Assembly (NCBI GenBank): GCA_902806575.1
Contig: CADCXD010000010.1
Location: forward strand, 2,852,001-2,916,000
Direction of reading: 5' to 3'
DNA length: 64,000 bases
Source of the DNA: Jackrogersella multiformis
Lineage: Eukaryota; Ascomycota; Sordariomycetes; Xylariales; Hypoxylaceae
Shown in pieces: positions 24,913-36,840 of this stretch. The notes beneath the pieces are model-generated. The model was not told the origin of the DNA, ran no database searches, and saw nothing but the letters and a program-made list of their open reading frames with translations. Within the stretch, counting starts at the first letter, position 1, and every line of letters begins with the position of its first letter. A program made the translations under genes and the position numbers.

Positions 24913-25765
24913 CTAAGCGCACTGATCCCCACTGACAATGATGTTGGAATTACCCGTGTCGAACGCCTGCCCCTGGAATAAATCCTTATTCCCCGAAGCC
25001 TCGCAGTCCGTAGTGTTCGCGATCGTGGTAACCATGCTTGCGATCGTGATGCTGACCATCTGGGTCCATTGCAAATTATCATTGCAAAACCACACTGCCG
25101 CGTTCCCTTGGCATGATAATTTGGTACAGCTCTGAGCGCCTACAGACATTTCGATCGCAAGATCGTTCAACCAGTTGATAATCTTGTCGACGCCGGCCCT
25201 CGGAGCAGGTGGTAGATTTTGGACGTGGCAGAGCACCTTGTCCTATGGTTTCTTCAGTTTAGGTCTGATGCTTCCATGGTAGGGGTCGAAAGAGCAGTGA
25301 TGTAATGAGGCTCGCCATTTCTTACCAGTTTTCGCTTTTCCAGTGATTCGGAATAGTTCCGCTTGCCAGGCTGAAAAGTTTTCCATGAGAAGTCAGGATT
25401 AATGCTCCGGATCTGCGCATCGATTTCCTAGACACCATAATCAGATACAAAGACTGGAGAAAATGTGTGGCTCTGTATTAGATGACCTCGCTTACTTGAA
25501 TGGTGCCTTTGAAACTTCTCTCAGCATCACCTGGCTTGATAACTCCTCTCAATGTCAGTGGTGCTACTTTGCGGTCGTTGAGAACTTCGATCTCGGATGA
25601 CTGGGCATGATCAGATGTGCTGTCACTCTAAAGCGAATTAGCGAGCTCGCTCCTATTATTCTATCTGCAGTATACCTAGCATGGCCTGGGTAGCTCGCTT
25701 ACTGTCAAGCCGGCAAGTGTTTTGGTAGCCATTAGGCCAATGGACATTAGAGAGAGAGGTTTCAT
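24913..25765 (-). CDS. Cysteine-rich secreted preproprotein with Kex2 site (candidate effector)
   Basis: Four exons (25765-25703, 25627-25496, 25427-25326, 25242-24913) encode 208 residues in phase. Residues 1-21 are a hydrophobic signal sequence with cleavage likely after a small residue near 18-21. A cysteine-free pro-region (about 22-97) ends in SESLEKR (Lys96-Arg97), a textbook Kex2 processing site like that of yeast alpha factor. The predicted mature part (98-208) has exactly six cysteines (104, 138, 143, 152, 179, 207), enough for three disulfides, and ends NIIVSGDQCA. I recognise the style of small secreted fungal effector or killer-like proteins but cannot assign a family. Short introns split the pre, pro and mature parts almost exactly. 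Role inferred only: extracellular, perhaps host or competitor directed. Confidence 0.82.
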
Positions 25766-27122
25766 GATATCGATATATTAACCTAGTTGGTGTTGTAAAC
25801 TTGCGCCCACGGCATCAAGAAAATGCAGCGAGGGAAATGATTCATATAATCATTCAGCGCGGCCGATTTGGAAAGGCTGCATGGCTTGTGCAACGTCAAT
25901 GTATGTGGTTATTTCCTAAAGCATGGCTGTGATTGATATATATTGGTGTTGGTTGTTCACCATCGCTCGTTATATGTATGTGTTTATGTCGTATCACTTA
26001 ACCAGTCAGCGTATTGGGGGCTAGATAGATGCAAACCAACGTCGCTTTGCTCGAGTACCTCCTAACTACCACACTTCGTCCGTAAAATATATATACATTA
26101 ATATGAAAATTAATATAATAGAAACGATAAAGGCCTAAGGGATGGAAAGCGTTGGTTGTGAGCTGTGACTTGCCCTGTTAGGAACAACCCTCATGAATAA
26201 TAGTCCTAAGATATGAAGTCTCACATGATATCTATGTCAGGCGAAACTCCAGCTCTGCCCCCCCCGGGGTACTCTGGACGTCATATGCGTTATAGAACGC
26301 GTCGATGTATGTAGCTATCATAGATACATACGTCCTTTCGGACGTAAACAAGATCATCATCATCATCTCACATGATATGTAAGTTGTCAAGAGAATTTTA
26401 GCATCAATTACTAGGTACCTATTTTGCACTTTGAGCATCATGATCAAAAGCGCCTAGGTTACTGGAAATAGCCAGAGTTGTCTTTTTCGCTGGTTTTAAC
26501 CAAAAATATATTTACTTATTTCATTTATATAATACATCGTAGTATACATGGAGAATATATCCTATATATCCTATGTTTACCTAGGTACATTGGTCCACAA
26601 TCAGTCTTGGGAGATTTGTCGCTAGTCTGCTAACAGCCATTCTTTACTATAGGCTAGGTTGGTTTATATGAATCTTGTGTAATCGACCTTTTAATATCCA
26701 ACTATAACTGATTGTTTTCTCCGGGAGATCTGGTCTACTACTGATGCAGTTTGTGTTGCTTCCTAATACAGATATCTAATCCCGGTGAAAATCGCCTATG
26801 ATAAAAGAACCCCTGTAATGACCGTGATATTCGCACCAATCACAGGCTTCAAGAAATAGGAGACCTACTTTCTCTCACCTGATCTTCCGGATGTTCGATT
26901 AGAAATAACCCGGAGCCCGAGAAGCTATAATCCAAATCGGACTCTTTACGGGTGCTAGACCACGGTCTTCACAAGGATGGATTTCTCGGCGCCGTAGCTG
27001 CCGCGGTCCAATTTCTCGTCGAAGATGGGGTTCCGGACTCTTTTGCGGAGTAATCTCTCGCCTTATAAGTAAGAGCTGGACACATGTTCATTCGATCCTG
27101 CCAGCCACGCATTTTTTACAAC
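25766..27122. other. Divergent intergenic region
   Basis: Separates the cysteine-rich protein and beta-galactosidase starts. AT-rich, no gene seen. Two CCGGA/CCGG-like sites (around 26888-26915) and a TTATAA (27063-27068) sit on the beta-galactosidase side. Confidence 0.5.
27063..27068 (+). promoter_or_regulatory. Possible TATA box of the beta-galactosidase gene
   Basis: TTATAA lies 15 nt before the first in-frame ATG (27084) and 55 nt before the next (27123). A transcription start would usually fall downstream of the first ATG, which favours translation from 27123. Confidence 0.4.
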
Positions 27123-30100
27123 ATGATGCGAATGGTGCACAATACCTGCGGGCTCCTTTTATCGGGGCTTGTGCTCCTGGGCAACCTTCAAGTTGCCGAA
27201 GCAGGTGTCGTCAAGGGGTCTCCCCATGGACATCCAACCACGCAGACAGGCCGCGAGCGTGTAAGCATCAATGCGGGCTGGCGCTTTTCTCGTTTTGAGT
27301 CAAACCCCGACTCGCTGTCCTACGAAAAAATGAAGGAGTGGATTCTCCCTACCGGAAACGATTTCATCGTTAACGGTGTCAAGCATGAGCGCCCTACGGG
27401 CATTGCTCCGGGCAGCAACGTCACTTACGTGCAAGCATCGTTCGATGATAGTCAGTGGGAGAAAGTCAATGTCCCGCACGACTGGGCTATTAAGGGTCCT
27501 TTTCATGCACCTAATATCCCTAATAGTATGGGCGCCCTGCCTATCAACGGTGTAGGCTGGTACCGCCGCAACTTGACGATAACGTCGACCGACGACGACA
27601 AGTCAATTTACTTAGACATTGACGCAGCTATGTCTAACTCGGCGGTCTGGTTGAATGGACAGCTCGTGGGTGGGTGGCCTTACGGATACAACTCCTTCCG
27701 TCTTGATCTTACTCCTCACGTAAAGACTGGGGAGAACGTGTTAGCTATCCGAATTGACAACCCGCTGAATTTCTCACGCTGGTACCCTGGTGCTGGTCTC
27801 TATCGGAATATTTGGCTCGTCAAGGTCGACGAGACCCATATCGGTCAATATGGCACGTATATTACGACACCGGTCGTATCTGCCGAATCGGCAAATTTGG
27901 ACCTGACTGTCGAGATTGTTAACAAGAGAAATGCCAATCGCAAGGTGAACGTGAAGACCGACGTGTACGTGCTGGATACTAAAACCGGCCAAGCCGGGAA
28001 AGAAGTTGTTGTCTCCTTTCCTCCAGCCACCGCAAGCGTGGCGGCGGGCAGCAAGCAGTCCTTGAACGTTTCGGTGGCCGTAAAAAACCCGCGACTTTGG
28101 GGACCTAGACCAGAGCAGGAGCCCAATATGTACGTCGCCATTACGAGACTTCTTGCAGACAATAACATTATCGACACCTACGAAACGAAGTTCGGCATCC
28201 GCTCCGTAACTTATGACGCTAACACGGGCATTTCCGTCAATGGCAAGAGGGTTTACATCCAGGGCACTAATAACCACCACGACCAAGGCTCCATCGGCGC
28301 TGCCTTTCATCTCAGAGCGGCTGAGAGGCAGCTGGAATTATTGCAAGAAATGGGCTGTAATGCGCTTCGGATGTCTCACAACCCGCCCGCCTCCGAGCTG
28401 CTTGACCTGGCGGATAGATTCGGGTTTTTGGTCCTAGACGAGATATTCGACGTCTGGAAGCAGCAGAAGATATCGGACGACTACCACGTTTATTTTGAGG
28501 AGTGGCATGAGCCAGATCTCCGTACATTCATCCGGCGTGATCGCAATCGTAAGTAAACCCCACTGCCATCACTTTGTTATAGCTTCATCTTCTTTAGGGA
28601 GTAGTCGCCCCTATCCTTGGCACTACTCTGCTGGTGGTGGCGATACAAATTGATGGGGAACTCACTGACGTTCTTTTGTTACAGACCCCTCTATCATAGC
28701 ATTCAGTATTGGCAACGAAATTGTCGAGCAAACGACAGCTTCTGGTGGCGCAACTGCACGAGAGCTCTATAGTATCGTGAAGGAAGAGGATTCGACGCGG
28801 CAATGCAGCGCCGGTCTAAATAACGCTAAGGCGGGCAGCGAGTTCGCAACTACCATCGACATCCCCGGCTTAAACTATCAAGGCGAGGGGCGTGGAACGT
28901 CATTCGACTCGGCATACCCGAGCTTCCACGCAACTTATCCGGACAAAGTACTATGGAGCACCGAGAGCTCGTCAGGGGTCAGCTCGCGCGGCACATATCT
29001 CTTCCCTGTCACGAGCGCCAATAGCACCACTGTCAAAGACGGGACGGGTGAGGATGCTAAGACGTTGATGGTCAGCGCCTATGAGCTTTACGCCGTCTCT
29101 TGGGGCTCATCACCCGACAAGGTATTTGGAATGCAGGATAAATTCCCCTACGCTGCTGGCGAGTTTGTTTGGACCGGTTGGGACTACATCGGCGAGCCTA
29201 CGCCGTTCGACAACGAGGCTCGTAGTTCCTACTTCGGAATTATCGACCTCGCCGGATTTAAGAAGGATCGCTTCTACTTATACCAGGCCCGCTGGCGACC
29301 TGATCTGGTATGTGCAACTATATTCCTGTTTGACGGCTTAGATATTGGCGTTTTACAAGCTCTACTTGACCTATGATGCCATAGCTAACTGATTGGTAGT
29401 ATGTAAACTGATTTCACTATAATTCCCTGTTAAGCTCATAAGGTGCTCGTTATAGCTGAGTGACCCGGAGATAACATGATGAGCTCTTCGGAGTATTGTC
29501 TTTTACCTTTGCTGAATGATTGCTGATATATAGCTAGGCCTATGGCGCACATTCTTCCTCACTGGACGTGGCCTGACCGCGTGGGTGAGGTCACTCCGGT
29601 CCACGTGTTCTCGTCCGCAGACGAGGCTGAACTCTTCGTCAACGGGAACTCGGCTGGGAAGCTGAAAAGCACACCATCCAACTACCGCTTCCGATGGGAC
29701 AACGTCACCTACGAGCCAGGTGAGCTACATGTCATCACGTATAAAGACGACACCAAGTGGGCCGAGGAAACGGTGAAGACGGCTGGCAAGCCTGCGGGGC
29801 TAAGCCTGGCTGCTGACCGCATCGCCATCCACGGTGACGGGCATGACCTGTCCTTTGTAACCGTCACCGTCGTCGACGAGGATGGGAACACCGTGCCCGA
29901 GGCGAGCAACGCCATCACCTTTTCCATCTCTGGCCCTGCTGAGATCGTGTCCACCGATAACGGTAATCCTGCCGATTTCACTGCGTTCCCAAGTTTGACG
30001 CGGGACGCTTTCAGCGGTCTCGCTCTCGCCGTCGTTCGTTCAACCCCCGGAGGTTCCGGGAGGATCGTCGTCCGCGCCCAGGCATCTGGGCTTAAAGAGG

Positions 30101-30126
30101 TGAAGGTTGTCTTGAACGCCGGATAA
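27123..30126 (+). CDS. Secreted GH2 beta-galactosidase (one non-canonical splice junction)
   Basis: Exons 27123-28548, 28685-29307 and about 29539-30126 make a protein of about 880 residues. I chose the ATG at 27123 (an in-frame ATG exists at 27084) because MMRMVHNTCGLLLSG gives a clean signal peptide. Domains in order: a jelly-roll sugar-binding domain with GVGWYRR and WLNGQLVGGWPYGYNSF; an Ig-like domain; a TIM barrel with acid/base Glu in SIGNEIVEQ and nucleophile Glu in LWSTESSSG; C-terminal beta domains. Known: releases terminal beta-galactosyl residues. Homologues read RPDL-PMAHILPHW, but the intron from 29308 would have to end GG rather than AG (TAGCTAGG|CCT) to keep frame. The last intron, about 231 nt, is long for this window. 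Either an unusual junction or a one-base insertion that breaks the gene. Confidence 0.85.
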
Positions 30127-30524
30127 ATAGGAAAGTGGGCTTTTAATATAAATATTTTGTGCTTGGTTAATAAGACTCGTCATTAGTTTGCTTCATACCT
30201 AGGTACCTTATGTCCAACTACCGTATTTTCTACCCAAGTAGGGCGGTTAAGTATGTACCTAAGTAGGTTAGGAATGTCTTATAACTTCGCCACTGGTAAA
30301 ATTTGGTTTATTCAATTAAAGGTCTAGGCTGCATTATTAATATATCCGCATATGATTATATTAAAAGTATTATAAATAATCATAAGTAATATTAGAACTT
30401 AACAAGGCATCTTGAGTATAGAAGGGTTGCTTCTCCTATAGGTGCCGACTTATGTCGTATTAATATATCCCTGGTTTCCAGAGTATACAATCTTCCCAAG
30501 TTTCAATTAGCAAGGCCCGCATGT
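30127..30524. other. Convergent spacer
   Basis: AT-rich 3' flanks of the beta-galactosidase gene and the secreted-protein gene, with one CCTAGGTACC palindrome near 30197. No gene seen. Confidence 0.5.
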
Positions 30525-31258
30525 CTATGCCGATATCTTGATAAACGCCGTGGTCTCGTTTGCGCTCAATGGCTCGCCCGTCACGGGGTCCGCGCTGTTG
30601 GGCCCCAAGAGTCGTGCGTAGTAATAATCCTGGCGGCTTGAGCCGACGTTTGCGGGTTCATATTTGAGACCCCATGAGGTGCTGGTGTTATAGCTGCCCA
30701 AAAACACGCCGTCTTGCTTCTCGTCACCGACGTAGTGCTCGAAAATCTGGGGCGCAACGCCATCGATCTTCCACATTAAGGCCGCGTCGTAAGGGTACGA
30801 CGAAATCACCAACGGGGTCCATTGGTAGCTTGTAGGCGCTCCGGCATCCGTCAAGTCAGTCGGTACCCAGCCCTTGAGGACACCTGCCTCGCATTTCAGG
30901 GGATTCTTCGCGATGTCATTGCGGGTTGGGAATGTGATCTGCACCGGCTAATAAGAACGAATGTACACAACTATATATGGAGGCGAATACTCACAGAACC
31001 CCAGCGTAGGCTAGGCTTGCGATCGGTGTTGGGGTTGAAGGATATCGAGTAGACAGATGTGTCGCTGAACCCTTCAATGGCAGCGTTGTCGCTATTGACT
31101 AATTGGATGGTCCACGGACCGGCAGTGTTAGACGTGGCATCATAGCCGGGAAAGGATGAGCAATCCCCAGAAGCCAAGACCTTAGCTGTCACGCTCGGGG
31201 TTGCGCTAGCCAACGGGGCGATAGCAAGGAGAGAAACGAGGGCGAGGTTGGTAAGCAT
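30525..31258 (-). CDS. Secreted protein of unknown function
   Basis: Two exons (31258-30995, 30947-30525) encode 228 residues joined in phase at WGS|PVQITFPT. The signal peptide is clear (MLTNLALVSLLAIAPLASA, about 1-19). The mature part has only two cysteines (DCSSFPG and LKCEAG) and is rich in Tyr, Trp and Pro, with ends such as YYYARLLGPNSADPVTGEPL. I do not recognise a domain. Composition and a beta-rich pattern (WTIQLVN, VYSISFNPN, MWKIDGV) suggest a folded extracellular beta protein. ATG context and the hydrophobic core fix the start; the upstream extension of the ORF has no signal character. Lies tail-to-tail with the beta-galactosidase gene. Confidence 0.82.
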
Positions 31259-31783
31259 CGTGACAACGACTCTAAGGTTTCGATACAACACGAGACGAAG
31301 AAATGAATGAATTGACGAAGGGGATATGAAATTATTTATATAACAGTCACCCCTGGAAGTAGCTGAGCTGAACTTCTTTCCATGACCTCCTGTCCTGTGC
31401 AGTTCGTAAGGCACAACAAGCAGTTAGCTATCCATGTAGGCGATTCGTAGGCATCTATTTGTCCAGACAAAAAACATCCCTCGGATCTAAAATTCAAATG
31501 CATGAAGAAGTGGACCAACTCGGCGAATTTGAGATTAGCTTCACATGGTGTATACCAGGGGTCTCCATTTAATATTGGTCCGGGTGAGCCTGATTGGATA
31601 TTGCCACGGGTGCCTGTTGTAAAGCTGAACGCTTATTTCGTATATCGAGCGAGTCATCGTCAAAATTAGGCATAACAAGTTATGGTATTAGTACCTACAT
31701 ATATAATCACTATACCCACATCTAGGCTGCATTGTGATTCATACCTGATATGGTCCATATTGACTATAATCATAATAGTTACC

Positions 31784-31853
31784 TACTAAGGTGACTGTAA
31801 TAGTGCCTTAGGTTAAAAGGTTATTATATTAATGGCTGCCTCAGTATCCACGG
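31784..31853 (+). repeat. Dispersed short repeat, copy B
   Basis: Begins CTAAGGTGAC, continues TAATAGTGCCTTA and ends GCTGCCTCAGTATCCAC, matching 1301-1360 in order and orientation with a slightly longer AT-rich middle. It sits just past the 3' end of the broken gene at 31885. A fragment TGCCTCAGTATC recurs near 33460. Confidence 0.55.
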
Positions 31854-31884
31854 CACCATATAATTCCCAGTATACCAACCTAAG

Positions 31885-32790
31885 TTAATGAATTATCGTA
31901 CGTAAACATTCCTTCCTAAGTATAAAAAAAGAATTAATATGCTTCGTTTTTGTTGCTTCTGCGTATGTACCTATATGGGACCCCTTTCCTAGACTCGAGA
32001 CAATTTCCACTTCGGCCATGACCCCAACATGATCTGTCACCCACGGTTTCTCGAAACCTAGCTCTACAATTCCTCTGCCCTCCCTTTCTCCTTTAGCCAA
32101 CATATCTTCCCCGAACCTCTCCTGTTTGGCCTCCGTAAAAATAAAATTTGCCCCTGCGTGAGCAACCGAACTGTTCGCGTAGCTTCATCGCCGCTTGCTG
32201 ACCCCAAGTAAAACCCTCGTCGGTGCCCTCCTTGCCACCGAACTCGACGAACGCATCATTGAGGTTATTGTTATTGTCTACATGCAATGTGCGATCTAAA
32301 GGCTGGATGGCATTGAAATCCCCCGCAACCAATGCAGCATGTAGCCTGCTACGAGCTGCATCTGGAACGGGCGGAAGGGAGGATCAAAGGCCATAGACTC
32401 GAGGTGCGTGTTCTAGAGGTGGACTGTCTTACTGCTAGAAGCGAGGGATCCGGCCGTCAACGAGATATCCACGAACAGGGCGTGGCGATACACGCGTCTC
32501 GGAATAATGGACGCGAAAAGCGGCCGTAGTAGGCAGACGAGATGGCGGTGATGGTGGTAAGGTCGAACGGCGTGCATTCCTGGAGGAAGATCACCGGAGT
32601 GGGAGGTGCTTGGGGCTTCTCAAGTCGCCAAGGTAGGCCAAAGCCGGTTTCATATGAGCCTCAGTAAAGGGTAACATGAAGTTGATGTTCCAGGTGTAGA
32701 GACCAATGTTGGTATTAATGTCAACACTGGTCATACTACCATGAGATCCTTCTGTAGCCGGGGACTTAGCAACCCAAGAAGAGGTTTAAT
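31885..32790 (-). pseudogene. Broken endonuclease/exonuclease/phosphatase-family gene (Tdp2-like)
   Basis: Reading the minus strand from about 32790, family motifs appear in the right order but in different frames: LYTWNINFMLPF, then VIFLQEC, then NTHLES, then VAGDFNAIQP with CTLHVDN-like context, then EKPWVTDHVGVMAE. These are the Asn, Glu, Asp and Asp-His elements of the exonuclease-endonuclease-phosphatase fold, as in Tdp2 and its fungal relatives. Between them I count stops at 32591-32593 (TGA) and 32413-32415 (TAG) and frame changes near 32615, 32495, 32345 and 32115. No short GT-AG introns restore the frame at these places. Known: intact relatives remove tyrosyl or phosphate adducts from DNA or act on RNA or lipids. 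The ORFs at 32093-32332 and 31885-32103 are fragments of this one gene. A cluster of sequencing indels is an alternative but would need at least five errors. Confidence 0.8.
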
Positions 32791-34672
32791 CATCAAAGGT
32801 ATCTAGGTATAGTAGGACTGAAAGTGAGGCTCATCCGGATTCTAAGGCACCGAGGTCTTTCTCAAGACGGCAGTGTATCTTATAGCTTGATAAATGAGGG
32901 CTTTCATATGTGCAAATTGTGCGTTATTACCTGAAAAGGGGAAACTGTTCAATCAATTTTGGATTCAGATTAATACACCAGAGGCTTGCAGATAGTATGG
33001 GCTTTTTTGTGCAAATAGAGAATGTCGAAGTGTAGCCAGACAGGGAGTTTGACAGCTGACAGCGGAGAAGGGAAGGGAAGGGAAGGGGTAACGTAAGGGG
33101 TGCCATTCTTTGTCCTCAAGCTGCACCGCCTCACCTTGCACCCTTCATCCCCAGGTCGCATACAGCCTACTATTACAAACCAATAGCCTTGAGGCCTACT
33201 TTATAAAATCAGGTATAAGACAAATTGCCTCCTACGTATCAAGTCACTCATTCCTCGGTTATAAATCTAATAGTATAGTTTCTAATAAAAAGGTAGGGAG
33301 GGAACTCCGAACCTCTCCAACGAATATTAGACAGTTAGCTTATCTTATTGTTCATACCCGAAATCATTCCCTGCTATTGATGTATAACACTTTATAAAAG
33401 AAAAAGCAGATATAGCCAACTAGTGTCCTCATACACGTCTTAACCGTTGCATCTGAGTGTGCCTCAGTATCTCCATCATAATCTACACGTCCTCCCCTCC
33501 TTGCATGGCTAAATTAGGTACCTTAGGTATGCATGTAATTAGTTAGTCCTTACTTCAGTTAACATTCTCAATATACCTGGCTTGGTATAGCTACTTCTTA
33601 GAAATAGCTATAGAGAGTACCCGAAAACCTCCTACGAACTACCGATCCTATTCATTGACATTGTTGCCTGCAAATCAAGACCCCCAGTCTTACCCGACTT
33701 TAAGCAGCCAGTAGACCATTAAAGTAAGGTATATAACAGGGTTGAAACTTATACTAGTTTATTTGGTATAGTATCCGTTCTGTGGCGAGGTCAGAACTGA
33801 TAAATGCTTTATAAGGGGTAGGAAGGAGAAGGGATAGGACTATATGTATCCTTGAAGGCGGAAGTCATCATGGGAATAAATGCCTTTATTTCGATATTAA
33901 CTACCTAGGTACCTATAATATTACGTAGGTACTCTTTCCACTTCGCTTCCCTCACCTTTTTGGAGTCAATATAACGTTCGGCCCGTGTGCTGTGACGAAG
34001 TTCGGCCCGTAAACCTACCTTAGGTAGTGAGAGAAAGCTCAAATGTCGAGAGGTATTGAAGCATGCTTGACTTTTGGGATAGAGCAAGAGACACATATCG
34101 GAATAACTCAGCCTTAACATTAATCATAGATTGTGAAATTCAGAAGAGTCATTGTATCATGATTCGCCAAAACTTGCAGTTTGCTTAACAGTCATTGATT
34201 ACACATAACGTCAACATATTACATCTGTGGGTGTCACAATTGACATGAGACTCCCCGTCACTCGTAGAGAGAACATTTTCCCAAGTAAGTGTCACTCCTA
34301 GATACTGTTCATTCTGACTACAGAACATGGAAAATTCTTGACGTGAAGCACATACTTCGAACAGGAGTCACGCTGATGCGTCACCCTATCTTCCTGCTAC
34401 CGATCTTTTGTACCTCAAGGATGCCATGTTTATTTAATATATGAACATCAACCTATCTAGGTTAGGAGAGAAGCTATTATCTTTCTTCTAGGCCCATCCG
34501 CCAAGACGCTAGATCACGACTTATCATCACTTCACAATCTTTCTACGCCCAAAAGACCTGAGAAAAACCTCATCATCTACCTACAAAATATCTAGGTGCC
34601 CTAACCTACGACTCGAGAGAAACTCTTCCCAACAAGAAAAGCACGAGGACCCAGGTTTTCGCTGCAATCAGT
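32791..34672. other. Gene-free intergenic region
   Basis: AT-rich, with a GAAGGGAAGGG tract near 33066 and TACCTAGGTACC near 33902-33915. ORFs here have no protein-like character. The last 150 nt are probably leader for the small gene at 34673. Confidence 0.5.
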
Positions 34673-34933
34673 ATGTGTACCTACAAGGAAATCACCACCA
34701 AGTGCCCTTCATGCAGTAGCAAGACCGGGATAGCCACACCACCAGATGGCTTCACCCGCTGCAAGCAAGCCGGCACAGGCAAGTGCGAAACGAAGTCAAT
34801 TTCGAGCACGAGGTACGAGATCTGCAGCGCATGCAAGCCAAAGTACGATGAGTCACAGAAAAAGGACTCTAACAAGGACAAGAAGAAGGATGACGAGAAG
34901 GACAACAAGAAGGACCAGAAAAAGGTTACATGA
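34673..34933 (+). CDS. Small Cys/Lys-rich protein, unknown function
   Basis: An 86-residue ORF with no intron. The first 60 residues carry paired cysteines (MC, CPSC, CKQAGTGKC, CSAC), which suggests a small zinc-binding module. The last 27 residues are almost all Lys, Asp, Asn and Glu (KKDSNKDKKKDDEKDNKK), likely disordered. No signal peptide, so intracellular. An in-frame start at MCTYKEIT follows a pyrimidine-rich, intron-free leader. I recall similarly built short fungal proteins of the MC-x-Y/F type but cannot assign a role. The biased composition and cysteine spacing argue for a real gene; its shortness argues for caution. Confidence 0.55.
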   Translation: MCTYKEITTKCPSCSSKTGIATPPDGFTRCKQAGTGKCETKSISSTRYEICSACKPKYDESQKKDSNKDKKKDDEKDNKKDQKKVT

Positions 34934-36800
34934 TACAACGGGTGTCAGGTTAAAGATGATATATTGTGAGCCTAGGCAACCAGGTTATGTGGTCAGGTGG
35001 TGAGAGAAAGCTACGGGATAGGGATGGTACACTTTTGGAGAACTTCATTTCCGCATCTTATAGTATAAGGCCATGGTAGGAAGTTAGTTCGTTTTTTAAC
35101 TATGTCACATTGATTCAACCCCTTTCGTTGCCTGCCTGCCCATGTAAATCAAGCCATGAAAAGAATCGTGATATGATTATTAAATAGTTCCTCCCAGCGT
35201 CATTATCCCATGGCAGTATTTCACGAGCTTTTACTCTGGAACAAATGAATGAACGACTGCTCTGCTTCTAGAACGTCGAACCTTCTTCTCAGCGACATGC
35301 CTAATATAAGTAGGTCTTTATTTCAATTCGCGCTTCTGCAGTTCGGGGACATGGGGTTTTTACGCACCTAGGTATGCGGCTCTTATGATATAATTGGTTA
35401 ATAGTGAGTGCGACAAGTTTAGTATTAGGTACGGAGGCTCCCATGAGAGATCTATGACACGATGGTGACACTCTACCTAACTACCTGATGTAGGAGGCTG
35501 GAGTTGATGATTACCTAGGTACTTAGGCTACCTTTTACCTTTTCGGGGTGGCTTTCAGTAACGGTGGAAAGTAAACCGGCTCACTCTTAACTCCGGCTTA
35601 TAACAGCGCACATATTCGGGTCAAGTCCTGTCGACTCGATGGCGCTCTTGTTTATATTCGGAGGCTGCCGAACGTACCGGCATGCACGAAACCACGGCTT
35701 GCCGGTTGAGGTTGGGCGGATTCTGCGATCTATTACATATATGCTTATGTGCAGGAACACTAGGACTACCTAAATGGTAAAACATCTACGATAGAATAAT
35801 AATGTTTAAAATGTGGCTTATTTATGGTGCCTGAGAATCCCTCGGCATTGGGCGGTTTGTTTGGTCAGCCAGACGGTATCCTAAATAGGTGACTCGCTAT
35901 GGGGAGATCTACTACGTAGCTCTCATGGAGACACCGGCGAAGCCCCAGTGGCGTTCGTTTCATATTTTCATTATACGTTATATGTTATGTTACCTGACTA
36001 CTTAGGTAGGTATATTACCTAGAAACAAAGCGAAGGAGCATTAAACAAACCTGGAATACGAGATGGAGGTTAGAGGTAACTCGGCGGGTGCGGCATGCTG
36101 CATTCAGGGTTCCGTCCGAGTTTGATCGAACAGATTCGCTTACTCCGATCCGATTTGTCAGTGCGTGTCGTGCCTTAATAACATCTTCGGTTTGACTATT
36201 AAGTCGAACAGTCGAATTGCTAGGATCGTAAACCCCCTGGCTGCCCTGAGGCTTGCAGAATCGATGCGGCTATAGTTGTCATCGGGCACTGACACTTATA
36301 ACAGACTCCTCGATTAGGTAGGTCGATTTATGGCGTCAATATTAGGGTCAAGCATCCATGGATGTCAGTCGTATGTTGTCGTTGCTGGCCGAATAACAAC
36401 GCGATCCATTGTTGAAGATGGGTTTATTGATGCTCTTCTGTGGCCTACATCCATACATACCTAGGTCCTAGGTGCATATTAGTACCTACCTCGTCGAGTT
36501 ACCGATGCGATATGTGGATTGGTAACCTTCATAGCCAAGTAATCGTGTCGATCTCTCGATAAAACTCCGATAGGTGGAATCGGAAGTGACTAGGAATCCA
36601 TGGCTGCTGCATAAATTTAACTAGATCCAATCAATGGGCGGTGCGGCGACGATCATATGTGGGCGAAACTGGGGAATCAAGAGATAGACAGATAGATATG
36701 CGCGTGGTTGGATGAGAGGACATATTTGACAGGTCCTGACAACATGTTGTGATTTGTATAATCTGTCCTATCAACGACTTCGGAATGCTGGAGTGTTTCT

Positions 36801-36840
36801 TTCATCCCCTTTCATCCCCTTTCATCCCCTTTCATCCCTT
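36801..36840 (+). repeat. Tandem decamer repeat
   Basis: Four near-perfect copies of TTCATCCCCT in a row. Non-coding. Confidence 0.9.
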
